Shown: one piece after another, positions 28,401-35,828 of the stretch | How the letters are laid out: every line of letters begins with the position of its first letter | How positions within the stretch are numbered: position 1 is the stretch's first letter | Origin: Haladaptatus pallidirubidus | GTDB taxonomy: Archaea > Halobacteriota > Halobacteria > Halobacteriales > Haladaptataceae | DNA: 64,000 nt | Direction: 5' to 3' | NCBI RefSeq assembly: GCF_020700235.1 | Contig: NZ_CP085305.1 | Location: forward strand, 434,001-498,000 | The notes under the pieces: generated by a model | The model's database searches: none | Told to the model about the DNA's origin: nothing | What the model saw: only the letters and a program-made list of their open reading frames with translations | Position numbers and translations under genes: made by a program

Positions 28401-29324
28401 ACTCAAGTTACGTATGTTCAGGACGGTAACAAAAATCAGCTACAGGAAAGCACTTCGTTAGGGGTTGCCGCACCACTTACAATCCCATACGGACTCGATT
28501 CAGGTGGCGAAGACCACGATGGCAGGGTCTCAATCGGGGATATCACATTCGATAAGCTGCCGAATCCATCCGTAACTCAAACTGGTGAGCACTCCGTCTC
28601 GTCCTTTGTAGACTCCAATAACGACATCGGAGGAACGGAAAACGATCTGCTATACAAGACCGAACACTACGGAACTGATATTGGATATGACATTATCGTC
28701 CCTAATAGCACATACGACGTGACGCTGCACTTCGCAGAGCTCTGGTGGGGTGTCGAAGGTCGTGGCGGTACTGATACTGGAAAGGAAAGTCGCGTATTTG
28801 ACATTGTCATCCAGGGCGAGACTGTGCTCTCCAATTTCGATATCTACGCCGAAGTTGGGAGCCTCACCGCCACGACGAAAACGATCCAAGACGTCAAAGT
28901 CACCGACGAAGTCCTGTCGATCTCCTCGACTACTCAGGTTGACAATACGAAGGTCAGTGGAATCGAGATTCGGCCCGCAGGTGATAGCGGTGGCGGTGGT
29001 ACCATCGACCCATCGACGACGATCCAGCTCGACGCATTCATCGATGGATGGGCAGGAACCGCGCCTAACGGAATTTCTGACCAGACAAATCCGACGCTCA
29101 CGCTCCAAGAAGGGAGCGAATACACTGTCGAGTGGACGAACGCCGACGGGGCGCCTCACGATTTCGCCCTCCAGGACGCCGATGGCAACAACCTTGATAA
29201 GACCCCCATTGTGTCAGAAGAAGGTACTACTACATCACTGACGTTCACCGTAACGGCAGAGATGGTTGAATATGTCTGTACTGTCCACCCGAACTCGATG
29301 GTGGCCGATATCGAGGTGGTCTAA
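25479..29324 (+). CDS. Tat-exported cupredoxin-ThuA-sugar dehydrogenase-malectin-cupredoxin protein
   Basis: This very large (1281-residue) multidomain protein has a Tat signal, TSRRQILQATGGLGAAGL (about residues 24-41). It continues with a cupredoxin-like domain (about 50-165), a ThuA/GATase-like domain (about 170-405; VFSATAGYRHGNIEYG, GGGYAGIHAAADTEYDW, SRADHPIIWCQNYRGGR), a PQQ-type GSDH propeller (about 415-895; DTCCHVGGDIAFGPEG, CRNPFTLTVD), a CARDB-like segment (about 900-990) and a malectin-like sugar-binding domain (about 995-1165; YDVTLHFAELWW). The C-terminal cupredoxin (about 1180-1281) has His, Cys, His and Met in GAPHDFAL and YVCTVHPNSM. It likely oxidises sugars outside the cell, with cupredoxins passing electrons on (inference). 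The N-terminal cupredoxin has Ser where Cys is expected. Confidence 0.9.
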   Translation: MPNEQKTGGENCIEGSVSTSITTSRRQILQATGGLGAAGLIGSGTLRARESTDDNVIKLDAVRVEDQKTPGQANNPNHVWKGVAPEGIAGETNPMLSLVAGEEYTVEWTNTDGHPQNFTIADANGKKLLKSKVLPKKGATQTVTFTATEAMAEYYSQTNRHDMRGNIQVGSEPALEVNILVFSATAGYRHGNIEYGIQQLQGLKDRIVAETDADSVTIDTIPQDASAFPSNASELEQYDTIIWFNTTGDVINVDQQAAFEKYIQNGGGYAGIHAAADTEYDWSFYGDMLGGAYFKDHPAVQEAEIHVTDQTHPSTEHLPDRWSVADEWYDYAENPRGDVHVLASVDEDSYTGATMSRADHPIIWCQNYRGGRAWYTGRGHTEAAFDEDAFLEHVLGGILWAGGFIEGDATGTVWSNYQKTQLTSDVSEPMKMDMTPDGRLFYTERATGKVGVIHPDSGDVTTALTLDVYSGQEDGLQGIAFDPGFSENNWVYLYYAPPNDVVGDNPYNVLSRFKVEGDTIDPDTETEIIRVHTQRDTCCHVGGDIAFGPEGEELYLSTGDDTNPFASSGYTPIDERSGTWPADSDNAGIPYAYWDAQRTASNTNDLRGSILRIIPQDDGSYEIPDGNLFTSDEYSQARENGLVREEIYVMGCRNPFTLTVDDETGLLYYADYGPDAGSWSADRGPNGIVELRVISEAQFAGWPYVRGPNVSYVDYDFETSESGEPFNPENPVNDSPNNTGLKELPPVTEATIYYPNGWDEFINNVPEYAQERIPDQNPWPSIPAGGAPMSGPVYQSVDDGADGALPQSFDGKWFVMEWGSDWLKYVTFDKDGNVLDVAPFLPNYNYNGPMDFMVGSDGVLYLMEYGEGFFGGTDPGIYQIDHLAGLLGSDALSFSLDKDTLSAGGSTSATTTLKNLADTDLTNVQFTLTADSDQIQINSPDQTSFDSLAPGESQSVMWEVTTSEDITGGKYNLNTQVTYVQDGNKNQLQESTSLGVAAPLTIPYGLDSGGEDHDGRVSIGDITFDKLPNPSVTQTGEHSVSSFVDSNNDIGGTENDLLYKTEHYGTDIGYDIIVPNSTYDVTLHFAELWWGVEGRGGTDTGKESRVFDIVIQGETVLSNFDIYAEVGSLTATTKTIQDVKVTDEVLSISSTTQVDNTKVSGIEIRPAGDSGGGGTIDPSTTIQLDAFIDGWAGTAPNGISDQTNPTLTLQEGSEYTVEWTNADGAPHDFALQDADGNNLDKTPIVSEEGTTTSLTFTVTAEMVEYVCTVHPNSMVADIEVV
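25647..25972 (+). repeat. Direct repeat copy 2, N-terminal cupredoxin coding segment
   Basis: Partner of 22531-22856. In this copy the repeat begins inside the gene, directly after the Tat signal coding part, and ends where the ThuA-like domain begins. Domain boundaries and repeat ends coincide. Confidence 0.85.
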
Positions 29325-29911
29325 CCGGGTCTGATACATTACCAGACCTTGTTTTTGAGTATTCTGTCTCGGACAAAGCCATAACAATGTAGTTCCAACT
29401 GTTGCCAAGTCAGCCATACTTTTCCCAACACTTTTATATGTTTGTAAAAAGAATCTAGATTCAAGTTGATAAATAAGGAACACAGTAATACGTCAAGTAC
29501 AAGGGCTAAGCATCGGGTGTGATCGTTGAGTAGATAAGCCCTGTATAGGAATCCCCTGACCTAATTTGATAACAGTGTTACAAAACATAATATCAATTCC
29601 ATATTAAGTGATTACCTAGTTAATATGGAATTGAGCTACGGAGCCTAGTTTCGGCCTATTCTGCGTTTTATGTCTACTTCGATAACTAATCATAGTAACT
29701 GATTAGTTGATTAAATACTGTATATAGATTATTATTTATTATATACATATATGTATTATATGTATTTAAAATGTAGGGTGTTGTCTGAAAATATAAGACT
29801 CACTGGGTGAGAGATTACAACTATGGCCTGTAAAGAGTATTAATTTTACGACTAAATTGTTCGCTCTATTGGTTTTTAACACCGAGAAATTTCTCGAATT
29901 AAGAATATACC
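29325..29911. other. AT-rich convergent intergenic region
   Basis: No gene is seen. Transcription from the sugar dehydrogenase and from the IclR gene converges here. It contains a long perfect inverted repeat, listed separately, and very AT-rich sequence near 29700-29770. Confidence 0.5.
29593..29634. repeat. 15-base perfect inverted repeat with 12-base spacer
   Basis: TCAATTCCATATTAA at 29593-29607 is mirrored exactly by TTAATATGGAATTGA at 29620-29634, with GTGATTACCTAG between. There is no T-run after it, so a simple intrinsic terminator is less likely. A binding site, a transposon end or a structured transcript end between convergent genes are alternatives. Confidence 0.75.
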
Positions 29912-30667
29912 TCAATAACTGATGTTGAGTTCCACGACATTTGTCGCGTTAAGTACTCGCTTTGCCAGCCCCCCGTGAAGATCATCGTCACTGACGCGGC
30001 TTGCCGGGGCTGCAACGCTGATCGCTCCTAAAACACCACTCGATGAAGTTTTTACCGGTGCTGCGATACAGCGCAAGCCCTCGAGACGTTCTCCGTCGTC
30101 GGTGGCGTACCCACGCTTTCGGATGTCCTCTAACACATTGAATAGCTCCTCTCGTGTCCCAATAGTCTGCGGCGTCTTTTGTTTGAGACCCTCCTGATCA
30201 ATAATTTTGTTGACTCGCTTCTCAGGGAGAAACGCAAGAATGGCCTTTCCAAGTGCTGTCGTATGCAGATCTGTTTTAAGACCTGCATATGTATTGAGAT
30301 CAACAGCCTCCGCCCCTTTGGCTCGCATCAAATACACTCCTTTACATTGTTCCTCCACGAGTAGATTTGCGAGTTCTCCGGTCTCATCAGCAAGTGACGT
30401 TACTTCAGATTCCGCTACCTGATACAATTCCATTGATTTCCGCGTATATCCACCGACCTCAAGGAACTTGAGACCGAGTTCGTATTCGTCGTCAACCTTC
30501 CGCACATAGCCGTACTCTCGGAGTGTCATTAAATGGTTGTGAACCATGCTCTTGCCCATGTTGAGTTTGTCTGCGAGTTCTGTCACTCCACAAGGCCCAT
30601 CTGTCTTTAGCTCCTCGACTAATGTCAGAGATCTTTCGGTGGTTTGCACCGGATATTTTGCATTCAT
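29912..30667 (-). CDS. IclR-family transcriptional regulator
   Basis: This 251-residue protein begins at the ATG at 30667, giving MNAKYPVQTTERSLTLVEEL, the usual start for haloarchaeal IclR proteins; the frame is open for 34 more codons but without homology. An N-terminal winged helix-turn-helix (about 5-65, GVTELADKLNMGKSMVHNHL) is followed by the IclR effector domain (LHTTALGKAILAFLPE, RGYATDDGERLEGLRCIAAPV). IclR proteins control catabolic genes in response to small aromatic or carboxylic ligands. A 6-N7-6 palindrome just upstream (30702-30720) may be its own operator. Which sugar or acid genes it controls is unknown. Confidence 0.92.
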   Translation of the reverse strand: MNAKYPVQTTERSLTLVEELKTDGPCGVTELADKLNMGKSMVHNHLMTLREYGYVRKVDDEYELGLKFLEVGGYTRKSMELYQVAESEVTSLADETGELANLLVEEQCKGVYLMRAKGAEAVDLNTYAGLKTDLHTTALGKAILAFLPEKRVNKIIDQEGLKQKTPQTIGTREELFNVLEDIRKRGYATDDGERLEGLRCIAAPVKTSSSGVLGAISVAAPASRVSDDDLHGGLAKRVLNATNVVELNISY

Positions 30668-30701
30668 TCTTATATTTTTTATTAAAATGGATACTAATAA
30701 A

Positions 30702-30720
30702 TGTTCTGGATAATAGAACA
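30702..30720. promoter_or_regulatory. Candidate IclR operator TGTTCT-N7-AGAACA
   Basis: A perfect 6-base palindrome with a 7-base spacer lies 35 bases upstream of the IclR start at 30667. The 19-base geometry matches the AATTCG-N7-CGAATT sites near the second IclR gene. It is probably an autoregulatory site (inference). Confidence 0.45.
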
Positions 30721-30834
30721 CTAATGAGTAATCACGAAGAGGAAAAATTGACATACCGATTTTCATCACTATGGATCAGTGTTTTTCGATGGAAACTCTC
30801 ATCACTTTCTAGCGGATCGTAGGTCCGAAATTAA

Positions 30835-31413
30835 TCCATATAGACGGTTAGCGACTCCTTCTCGTGGTTTGTGAGGAGGAGTCACACAGTCGATTCATCA
30901 GCGGATTTTGCCGGAACTACGTATCGCTAATCGCTGCTGTGATCTATGAGTGGAAATACTGGCGATTTGTCCTCGGCGTATGTTCCTCGTCCATGTTTTG
31001 AGAGGCCACGTGAGTACGACCAAGCATCGTGCCCGCGGTCTTTCTTCCTGGCAGAGACGTAGAACTCATCAATTTCGACCGAACCAATGAGAGTGAGAGT
31101 TAGCGCGTAGAGCAGTCCGCTAGAATGCTGACGCGCCGGTGAAGCGCTCGGTATGAAACATTGAGTTCACCCTCTAGCTGGCGGATACTCATGTTGGTCC
31201 GAAGAAACAAGTAAAACGCGAACAAGAGATTGTTGAGGACGATCTTCGCGTGCGCGAGGGTCGTGCCGGTTTTATCGTTTAACGTACAGACACAATTCTT
31301 ATAGAGATATCGCTGATACTCTTGGTAGCTGCCGTGTTTGATTACTGACTCAGGCCAGCAGCGCGAGCACTTGTAGTGCTCGCCTCCGAATTGAGCAGTT
31401 CAAACGCGTACAT
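30835..31413 (-). pseudogene. IS1595-family (ISH4-like) transposase remnant
   Basis: Minus-strand reading begins with a zinc-ribbon part, EHYKCSRCWPESVIKHGSY and YLYKNC. It goes on through LNDKTGTTLAHAKIVLNN, RTNMSIRQLEGELNVSYRAL and, in another frame, VEIDEFYVSARKKDRGHDAW, then SRGLSKHGRGTYAEDKSP and VFPLIDHSSD. This is the order of IS1595/ISH4 transposases (zinc ribbon, helix-turn-helix, DDE domain). A frameshift near 31095 and at least three stops make it inactive, and the 3' end is cut near 30835. Confidence 0.8.
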
Positions 31414-32023
31414 GTCGGATGATACGCAAGTGTTACTCTTGCTCGCTACGGTTTCTAGCGAAAGTATTCCCGACTAACAATCTGCTTCTGATGAGCGAAT
31501 ATGGATGAGGTGACGGGAGGAAGTCATGGTAAATCGTGAGAAGCAGTTTTCAACGTGTTTTGTAGTCACGGATGTATAATATATGAAAAATGAACACATG
31601 AACTAACAGTTAATTTTCGAGAGTTATTATCGACGGATTTGCTATACGAAAAGCGTCAAACTTTCATGATACACACATTACTCTTGACTCCATAAATAAT
31701 GTATTTATCACAGAATACATGTGGCAATAAAGTAGATTCAAATCGAGAAATTCCACACTAATTATTAATAATACTATTTTTTATAATATATCAAATGTAA
31801 GAAACATGTGTATTTGGCCAATTTGATTTACAAGTATCTTTTTAGCCGAATCATCCTCCTTATCTGAACGCGAGAGGAAATCGCAAGTTGATTTTGTATA
31901 TTCTATCTAGAACTATTATACAAATATAATTTTTTTGTAAGGTGTGATTCTCATACTTGGATTCACGATTTAGTAATAAGTTTATTATCTAAAAATAATA
32001 ATTATAATATAATTAACTATATA
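31414..32023. other. AT-rich region between transposase and transporter remnants
   Basis: No gene is seen. The sequence is very AT-rich and includes the second copy of the diverged repeat found at 551. Confidence 0.5.
31834..31922 (+). repeat. Diverged repeat, copy 2 (partner at 551-640)
   Basis: GTATCTTTTTAGCCGAAT and the following ~70 bases track the copy at 551 with scattered substitutions. Like copy 1 it sits next to the broken end of a transporter gene. Confidence 0.4.
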
Positions 32024-32536
32024 TTATATTTCGAGGAGTAATGTAATTGCGATTGCCATGAAAATAAATCCAGCAACCATTGTGACGGTTGTGTATCCGA
32101 GAATGACGCGAGCTCGGAGTTGCGCAAGTGCGAGTGCGGGTACCGCCCAAAATGGTTGTATCATGTTTGTAAGCTGATCGCCCATCATCTCGATGACTAC
32201 AGCGGTCTAATGGGGCATTCCGACTTCACGGGTCGTTTCGAGAAGAATCGGTCCCTGTGCAACCCATTGACCACCGCCTGACGGAACGAAGACATTGATA
32301 ATCCTGGCGCTTATCAGACCGAGAACTGGCCACGAGAGTGGTGTTGCGATATCTGCAAAAAACCCTGCGATAGTCGCGGCGAGCGCTGTGCCAGTAAGGA
32401 GCCCTGGGATCCCAGCGTAGAACAGAAATTGGAAGAGGATGCTCGCCACGTTTTCAACGCCGCTATTTATTTGGTCGACGATGCCCTTCGGCGTCACCCA
32501 AAGAACAATCGCACAGAAAATGAAAATGTAGCTATT
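32024..32536 (-). pseudogene. Short-chain fatty acid transporter (AtoE family), C-terminal remnant
   Basis: The minus-strand frame gives FIFCAIVLWVTPKGIVDQI, then LINAR-type transport helices with VFVPSGGGQWVAQGPI, the family signature of AtoE transporters. After GMPH there is an in-frame TAG (near 32207), followed by continued homology TAVVIEMMGDQLTNMIQPFW and a last helix to a TAA at 32024. Intact AtoE proteins are about 440-470 residues; only the final third remains. It is inactive, and the family call is good. It lies downstream of the alcohol dehydrogenase remnant on the same strand. Confidence 0.75.
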
Positions 32537-32570
32537 AACCTACAACAGGTCGTGTTACAATGAATTAGTG

Positions 32571-33023
32571 TTAGTTAAATATGGAAAGTTCAAATGTTAT
32601 TTTAAAAATATAAAATTTATTAAATATTTTAGGCGGAATAATTGATACATTTGTTACAATTTTCTCGGCACAGTCACTAGACTCAAAATGGTGAAAGGCA
32701 TCTTGTACCTTTTCCATTGAATACACAGTGACGACGTAGGGTTCGAATGTACCATTCCATACCAATTCGAGGACTTCGTGGGTTCTCCGGGATGTGCCAT
32801 TGTCGACCCAATAATTTGGAGTTGGTTGTAGAACACTCGATTGACGTTCACTTCGGCGTATGCTCCCTGCGTAACGCCGCAACTCAAGAGGCGTCTCCCT
32901 TCGCCAGTCATTTCAATGATTCTGGCCAGGTGCAGCACCCATATGGTCAAAAACGGTATCAACACCCCGTTTATCCGTAAACTCGGCGATTTGATCGGAA
33001 ACCGAATCAGTCGTGTAATCCAT
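32571..33023 (-). pseudogene. Zinc-type alcohol dehydrogenase/quinone oxidoreductase remnant
   Basis: The minus-strand reading starts MDYTTDSVSDQIAEFTDKRG and GVDTVFDHMGAAP, part of the NAD(P)-binding domain of medium-chain dehydrogenases. It is stopped by a TGA, resumes as LLSCGVTQGAYAEVNVNRVF and NQLQIIGSTM, shifts frame, and ends THEVLELVW, VYSMEKVQDAFHHFES and EKIVTNV. The N-terminal catalytic GroES-like domain is missing, and a stop plus a frameshift interrupt the rest. It probably formed an operon with the AtoE-like transporter for an alcohol or fatty acid substrate before decaying. Confidence 0.78.
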
Positions 33024-33149
33024 ATTTAAACAAGGATTACAGTATTAGATTTGTAATGGCATTGTCGCTGTTGAGGATAAGCGTGAGTAGATGTGTTTCG
33101 CATCATGGAACGAAGACAATAGCGGTAAGCGGTATAGGTGATAATGTGT

Positions 33150-33166
33150 ATTCGATTTTTCCGAAT
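33150..33166. promoter_or_regulatory. Candidate IclR operator ATTCG-N7-CGAAT
   Basis: This is the same palindrome and spacer as the two sites at 35529 and 35663, short of the outermost pair. It lies upstream of the decayed dehydrogenase/transporter operon and downstream of the aldehyde dehydrogenase gene, so it could be a relic of shared regulation. Confidence 0.45.
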
Positions 33167-33204
33167 GAGCGTAAAAATCGAGAGACGCTGAAGGGGATAG
33201 AGAA

Positions 33205-34653
33205 CTAGTAGTTGAGATAAACCGTCTTCGATGTGGTAAAGAAATCAAGGCCTGCATCACCCTGTTCGCGATATGTTTCACTCGACGATGCTTTCATTCC
33301 TCCAAATGGGACATGTAATTCTAATCCCGTTGTCTTTTCGTTAACCTTGACGACGCCGGCTTCGATGTCATCGACGAACTGATGAGCCTCTCTGAGGTCT
33401 TCCGTAACGATGCTCGCTGAGAGACCAAATTCCGTATCATTCGCAACAGTGACTGCCTCGTCATACGAACTCACGGGAAGGACGGCTACCACAGGGCCAA
33501 AAATCTCCTCCTGAGCGATGCGCATTCCCGACGAGACGTTAGAAAAGACCGTTGGTTCGATATAGTAGCCCGATTCGTGTCGGTCCTCCTGGGGGACCGA
33601 GCCGCCTGTCTCGAGCGTCGCACCCTCAGATTGACCAACGTCGATGTATTCAAGTGTCCCATCCAATTCATCCTGACTGACGTGCGGTCCCATATCGTAC
33701 CCATCAAGTGCTGGGCCAATGCCGATGTTGTCCGCGTGTGCGACTAATTCATCGACAAATTCTTCGTACACATCTTCATGAACGATTGCTCGTGACGTCG
33801 CTGTACACGCCTGTCCGGTGACACCGAATGCACCTTCAGAGACGATTTTGGCCGCAGTATCGACGTCCATACTCGGCATCACGACGGTCGGGTTTTTGCC
33901 CCCCATCTCCAGTTGAACACGCTTCCCATCCGTCGCTGCTGTTTCGCCGACCATTTGGCCGACCGACGTACTCCCAGTGAATGAGATGGCGTCGATATCC
34001 TCGCTGGTTGAGAGTGTTTGACCGACTTCACTTCCTGGGCCGGTGATGACGTTAAGGACGCCACCCGGAAGACCTGCTTCGTCAAGACATTTAGCGACTT
34101 TGATCGCGACGATTGGGGCCTGCGATGCAGGTTTGAGAACGACAGTATTACCAGTTGCAAGCGCAGGTGCGAGTTTCCACGTCGGAATTGCGATAGGATA
34201 ATTCCAGGGAGTAATGAGTCCCACGGTCCCAAGCGGTTCGGTTTTCGTCTCAAGACGCGTATCCTGAGAGCTCGATGATTTAATCTCACCACCAAGGTCG
34301 TTGGCCTTCTCGCCGTAGTAATAGAGAATGTCGATTGCCCGGGCGACCTCTCCAGAGGCCTCCGGAAGCGCTTTTCCCTCTTCACGAGAGAGTATTTCGG
34401 CTAATTCGTCAGCCTGTTCATCAAGCAAGGATGCCGCACGGCGAAGAATAGATCCACGCTCCGGGGCAGGGGTCTTTTCCCATCCGGGTTGTGCTTTGGC
34501 CGCTGCGTCGATTGCCCGCTTTGTGTCAGCGGCAGTCGACTGAGGTAACGTCCCAATGACGTCCGTCGGGTCCGCTGGGTTGTGTACATCGAACCGCTCA
34601 CCCGTTTCCGAGTCCGTCCACTGACCGTTACAGTAGTTATCGAATGCTGGCAT
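33205..34653 (-). CDS. NAD(P)-dependent aldehyde dehydrogenase
   Basis: This 482-residue protein runs from the ATG at 34653 (MPAFDNYCNGQW); the frame extends nine more codons without homology. Family landmarks are TPWNYPIAIPTWK, FTGSTSVGQ (cofactor binding), LEMGGKNP with the general-base Glu, GQACTATSR with the catalytic Cys, and EEIFGPV. Length and motifs are those of a complete class 1/2 enzyme, close to semialdehyde or betaine-aldehyde dehydrogenases; the substrate cannot be fixed from sequence. The IclR gene just upstream on the same strand (77 bases from its stop codon) makes regulation by it likely. Confidence 0.93.
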   Translation of the reverse strand: MPAFDNYCNGQWTDSETGERFDVHNPADPTDVIGTLPQSTAADTKRAIDAAAKAQPGWEKTPAPERGSILRRAASLLDEQADELAEILSREEGKALPEASGEVARAIDILYYYGEKANDLGGEIKSSSSQDTRLETKTEPLGTVGLITPWNYPIAIPTWKLAPALATGNTVVLKPASQAPIVAIKVAKCLDEAGLPGGVLNVITGPGSEVGQTLSTSEDIDAISFTGSTSVGQMVGETAATDGKRVQLEMGGKNPTVVMPSMDVDTAAKIVSEGAFGVTGQACTATSRAIVHEDVYEEFVDELVAHADNIGIGPALDGYDMGPHVSQDELDGTLEYIDVGQSEGATLETGGSVPQEDRHESGYYIEPTVFSNVSSGMRIAQEEIFGPVVAVLPVSSYDEAVTVANDTEFGLSASIVTEDLREAHQFVDDIEAGVVKVNEKTTGLELHVPFGGMKASSSETYREQGDAGLDFFTTSKTVYLNY

Positions 34654-34730
34654 GCAATAGAAACCACTTGATTCACACAATAATAGCTATTGGTCAAGAC
34701 AACATCTGCTGGTTTCAGGAAAGGTGAATC

Positions 34731-35510
34731 TCATCGAGCGTTGTAGTTGAGCTCGATGATATTCACCGTCGATAATAATTTGTCTTGAAGTTCCGCTTCC
34801 ACGTCTGGTTCCTCCATCCGATGAGCGGGACCCGACACGCTCAATCCTCCGAGAACCGTTCCGTTTTTGTCCAGTATCGGTGCAGAGATGGTTTGCATTC
34901 CGGTGTTGAATTCACCGCGTTCGAAGCTGACGCCACGCTCGCGGACTTCTTCGAGTTCCTGATATAGGTTCTCTTTAACGGTAATGGTGTTCTCGGTGCG
35001 TGTGGGAAGTCCATGCTCGTCAAGAATTTCTTTGACTCGTTCTTCAGGGAAGTTCGCTAGCATCGCCTTGCCAGCACCCGAGCAGTGCATGTGAAAGTAC
35101 GACCCTGCACCCCAGTCATACTTGATACTCTCGTTGCTTTGCACAGCATCGAGGGCTACGCACATTCCGTTTTCCTCAACGCAAAGAGTCACACTCTCAC
35201 TACTCGACTCTTCGGCCAATCGTTGGATTTCCGGACGGCCAATCTGATACAGTGGAATACGCTCGCGGACCCTGCCGCCGAGTTCAAGATAGTGAAGTCC
35301 AAGTGCATACTTACCATCTATCTTAACAGTATAACCCAACTGTGTGAGCGTGCTCAAGTAGTCATGAACTACACTCTGCGGTCGGTCAATTTGCTCCGCA
35401 ATTTCTGTCACGCCAGCTTTACCTGTGTCATCTAGTACGCTGATAATTTCGTCCATCGTCAACAACGCTTTCACCGGACGATTTGCTTTTTCGGTCATGG
35501 GAGGACTCAT
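34731..35510 (-). CDS. IclR-family transcriptional regulator
   Basis: This 259-residue protein has an N-terminal winged helix (KALLTMDEIISVLDDTGKAG, IAEQIDRPQSVVHDYL) and an IclR effector domain (HMHCSGAGKAMLANFPEE, RGVSFERGEFNTGMQTISAPI). It is divergent from the amidohydrolase operon and followed by the aldehyde dehydrogenase. Identical 19-base palindromes AATTCG-N7-CGAATT lie 18 bases before its start codon and again nearer the amidohydrolase, so it probably controls both itself and that operon. It may start at codon 1 or at Met5. Confidence 0.93.
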   Translation of the reverse strand: MSPPMTEKANRPVKALLTMDEIISVLDDTGKAGVTEIAEQIDRPQSVVHDYLSTLTQLGYTVKIDGKYALGLHYLELGGRVRERIPLYQIGRPEIQRLAEESSSESVTLCVEENGMCVALDAVQSNESIKYDWGAGSYFHMHCSGAGKAMLANFPEERVKEILDEHGLPTRTENTITVKENLYQELEEVRERGVSFERGEFNTGMQTISAPILDKNGTVLGGLSVSGPAHRMEEPDVEAELQDKLLSTVNIIELNYNAR

Positions 35511-35528
35511 GGAGTGATGTCACAAATA

Positions 35529-35547
35529 AATTCGGATTTATCGAATT
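35529..35547. promoter_or_regulatory. IclR operator candidate, site 1 (AATTCG-N7-CGAATT)
   Basis: A perfect inverted repeat with 6-base arms and 7-base spacer GATTTAT lies immediately upstream of the IclR start at 35510. The arms are identical to those at 35663-35681 in the same divergent region. Confidence 0.6.
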
Positions 35548-35662
35548 GGTTGATTCTTAATTCATCTTCTACTGGGTGCTTTTGACCAAGTGACGAACAG
35601 CCATACCACCTATATCAGCGTTGTTTCGAAAGTCCCTGTCACACATTGCTGATCAGAGCGAA

Positions 35663-35681
35663 AATTCGATAATCGCGAATT
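35663..35681. promoter_or_regulatory. IclR operator candidate, site 2 (AATTCG-N7-CGAATT)
   Basis: The arms and spacer length are identical to site 1, with a different spacer sequence (ATAATCG), as expected of a protein-bound palindrome. It lies about 150 bases before the amidohydrolase start codon. Confidence 0.6.
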
Positions 35682-35828
35682 AATATACCGTCTTTAAATA
35701 TAGCTTGGAATCTTCTCATATTCATGAATCGCCTGGATTCTGTATCGGTTGGTCCCATGTCTACAGAAATTGAAATTGGGAGCATGCCAAGTTTTATATA
35801 ATAAACCATGTAACAGGGGAGACGAACC

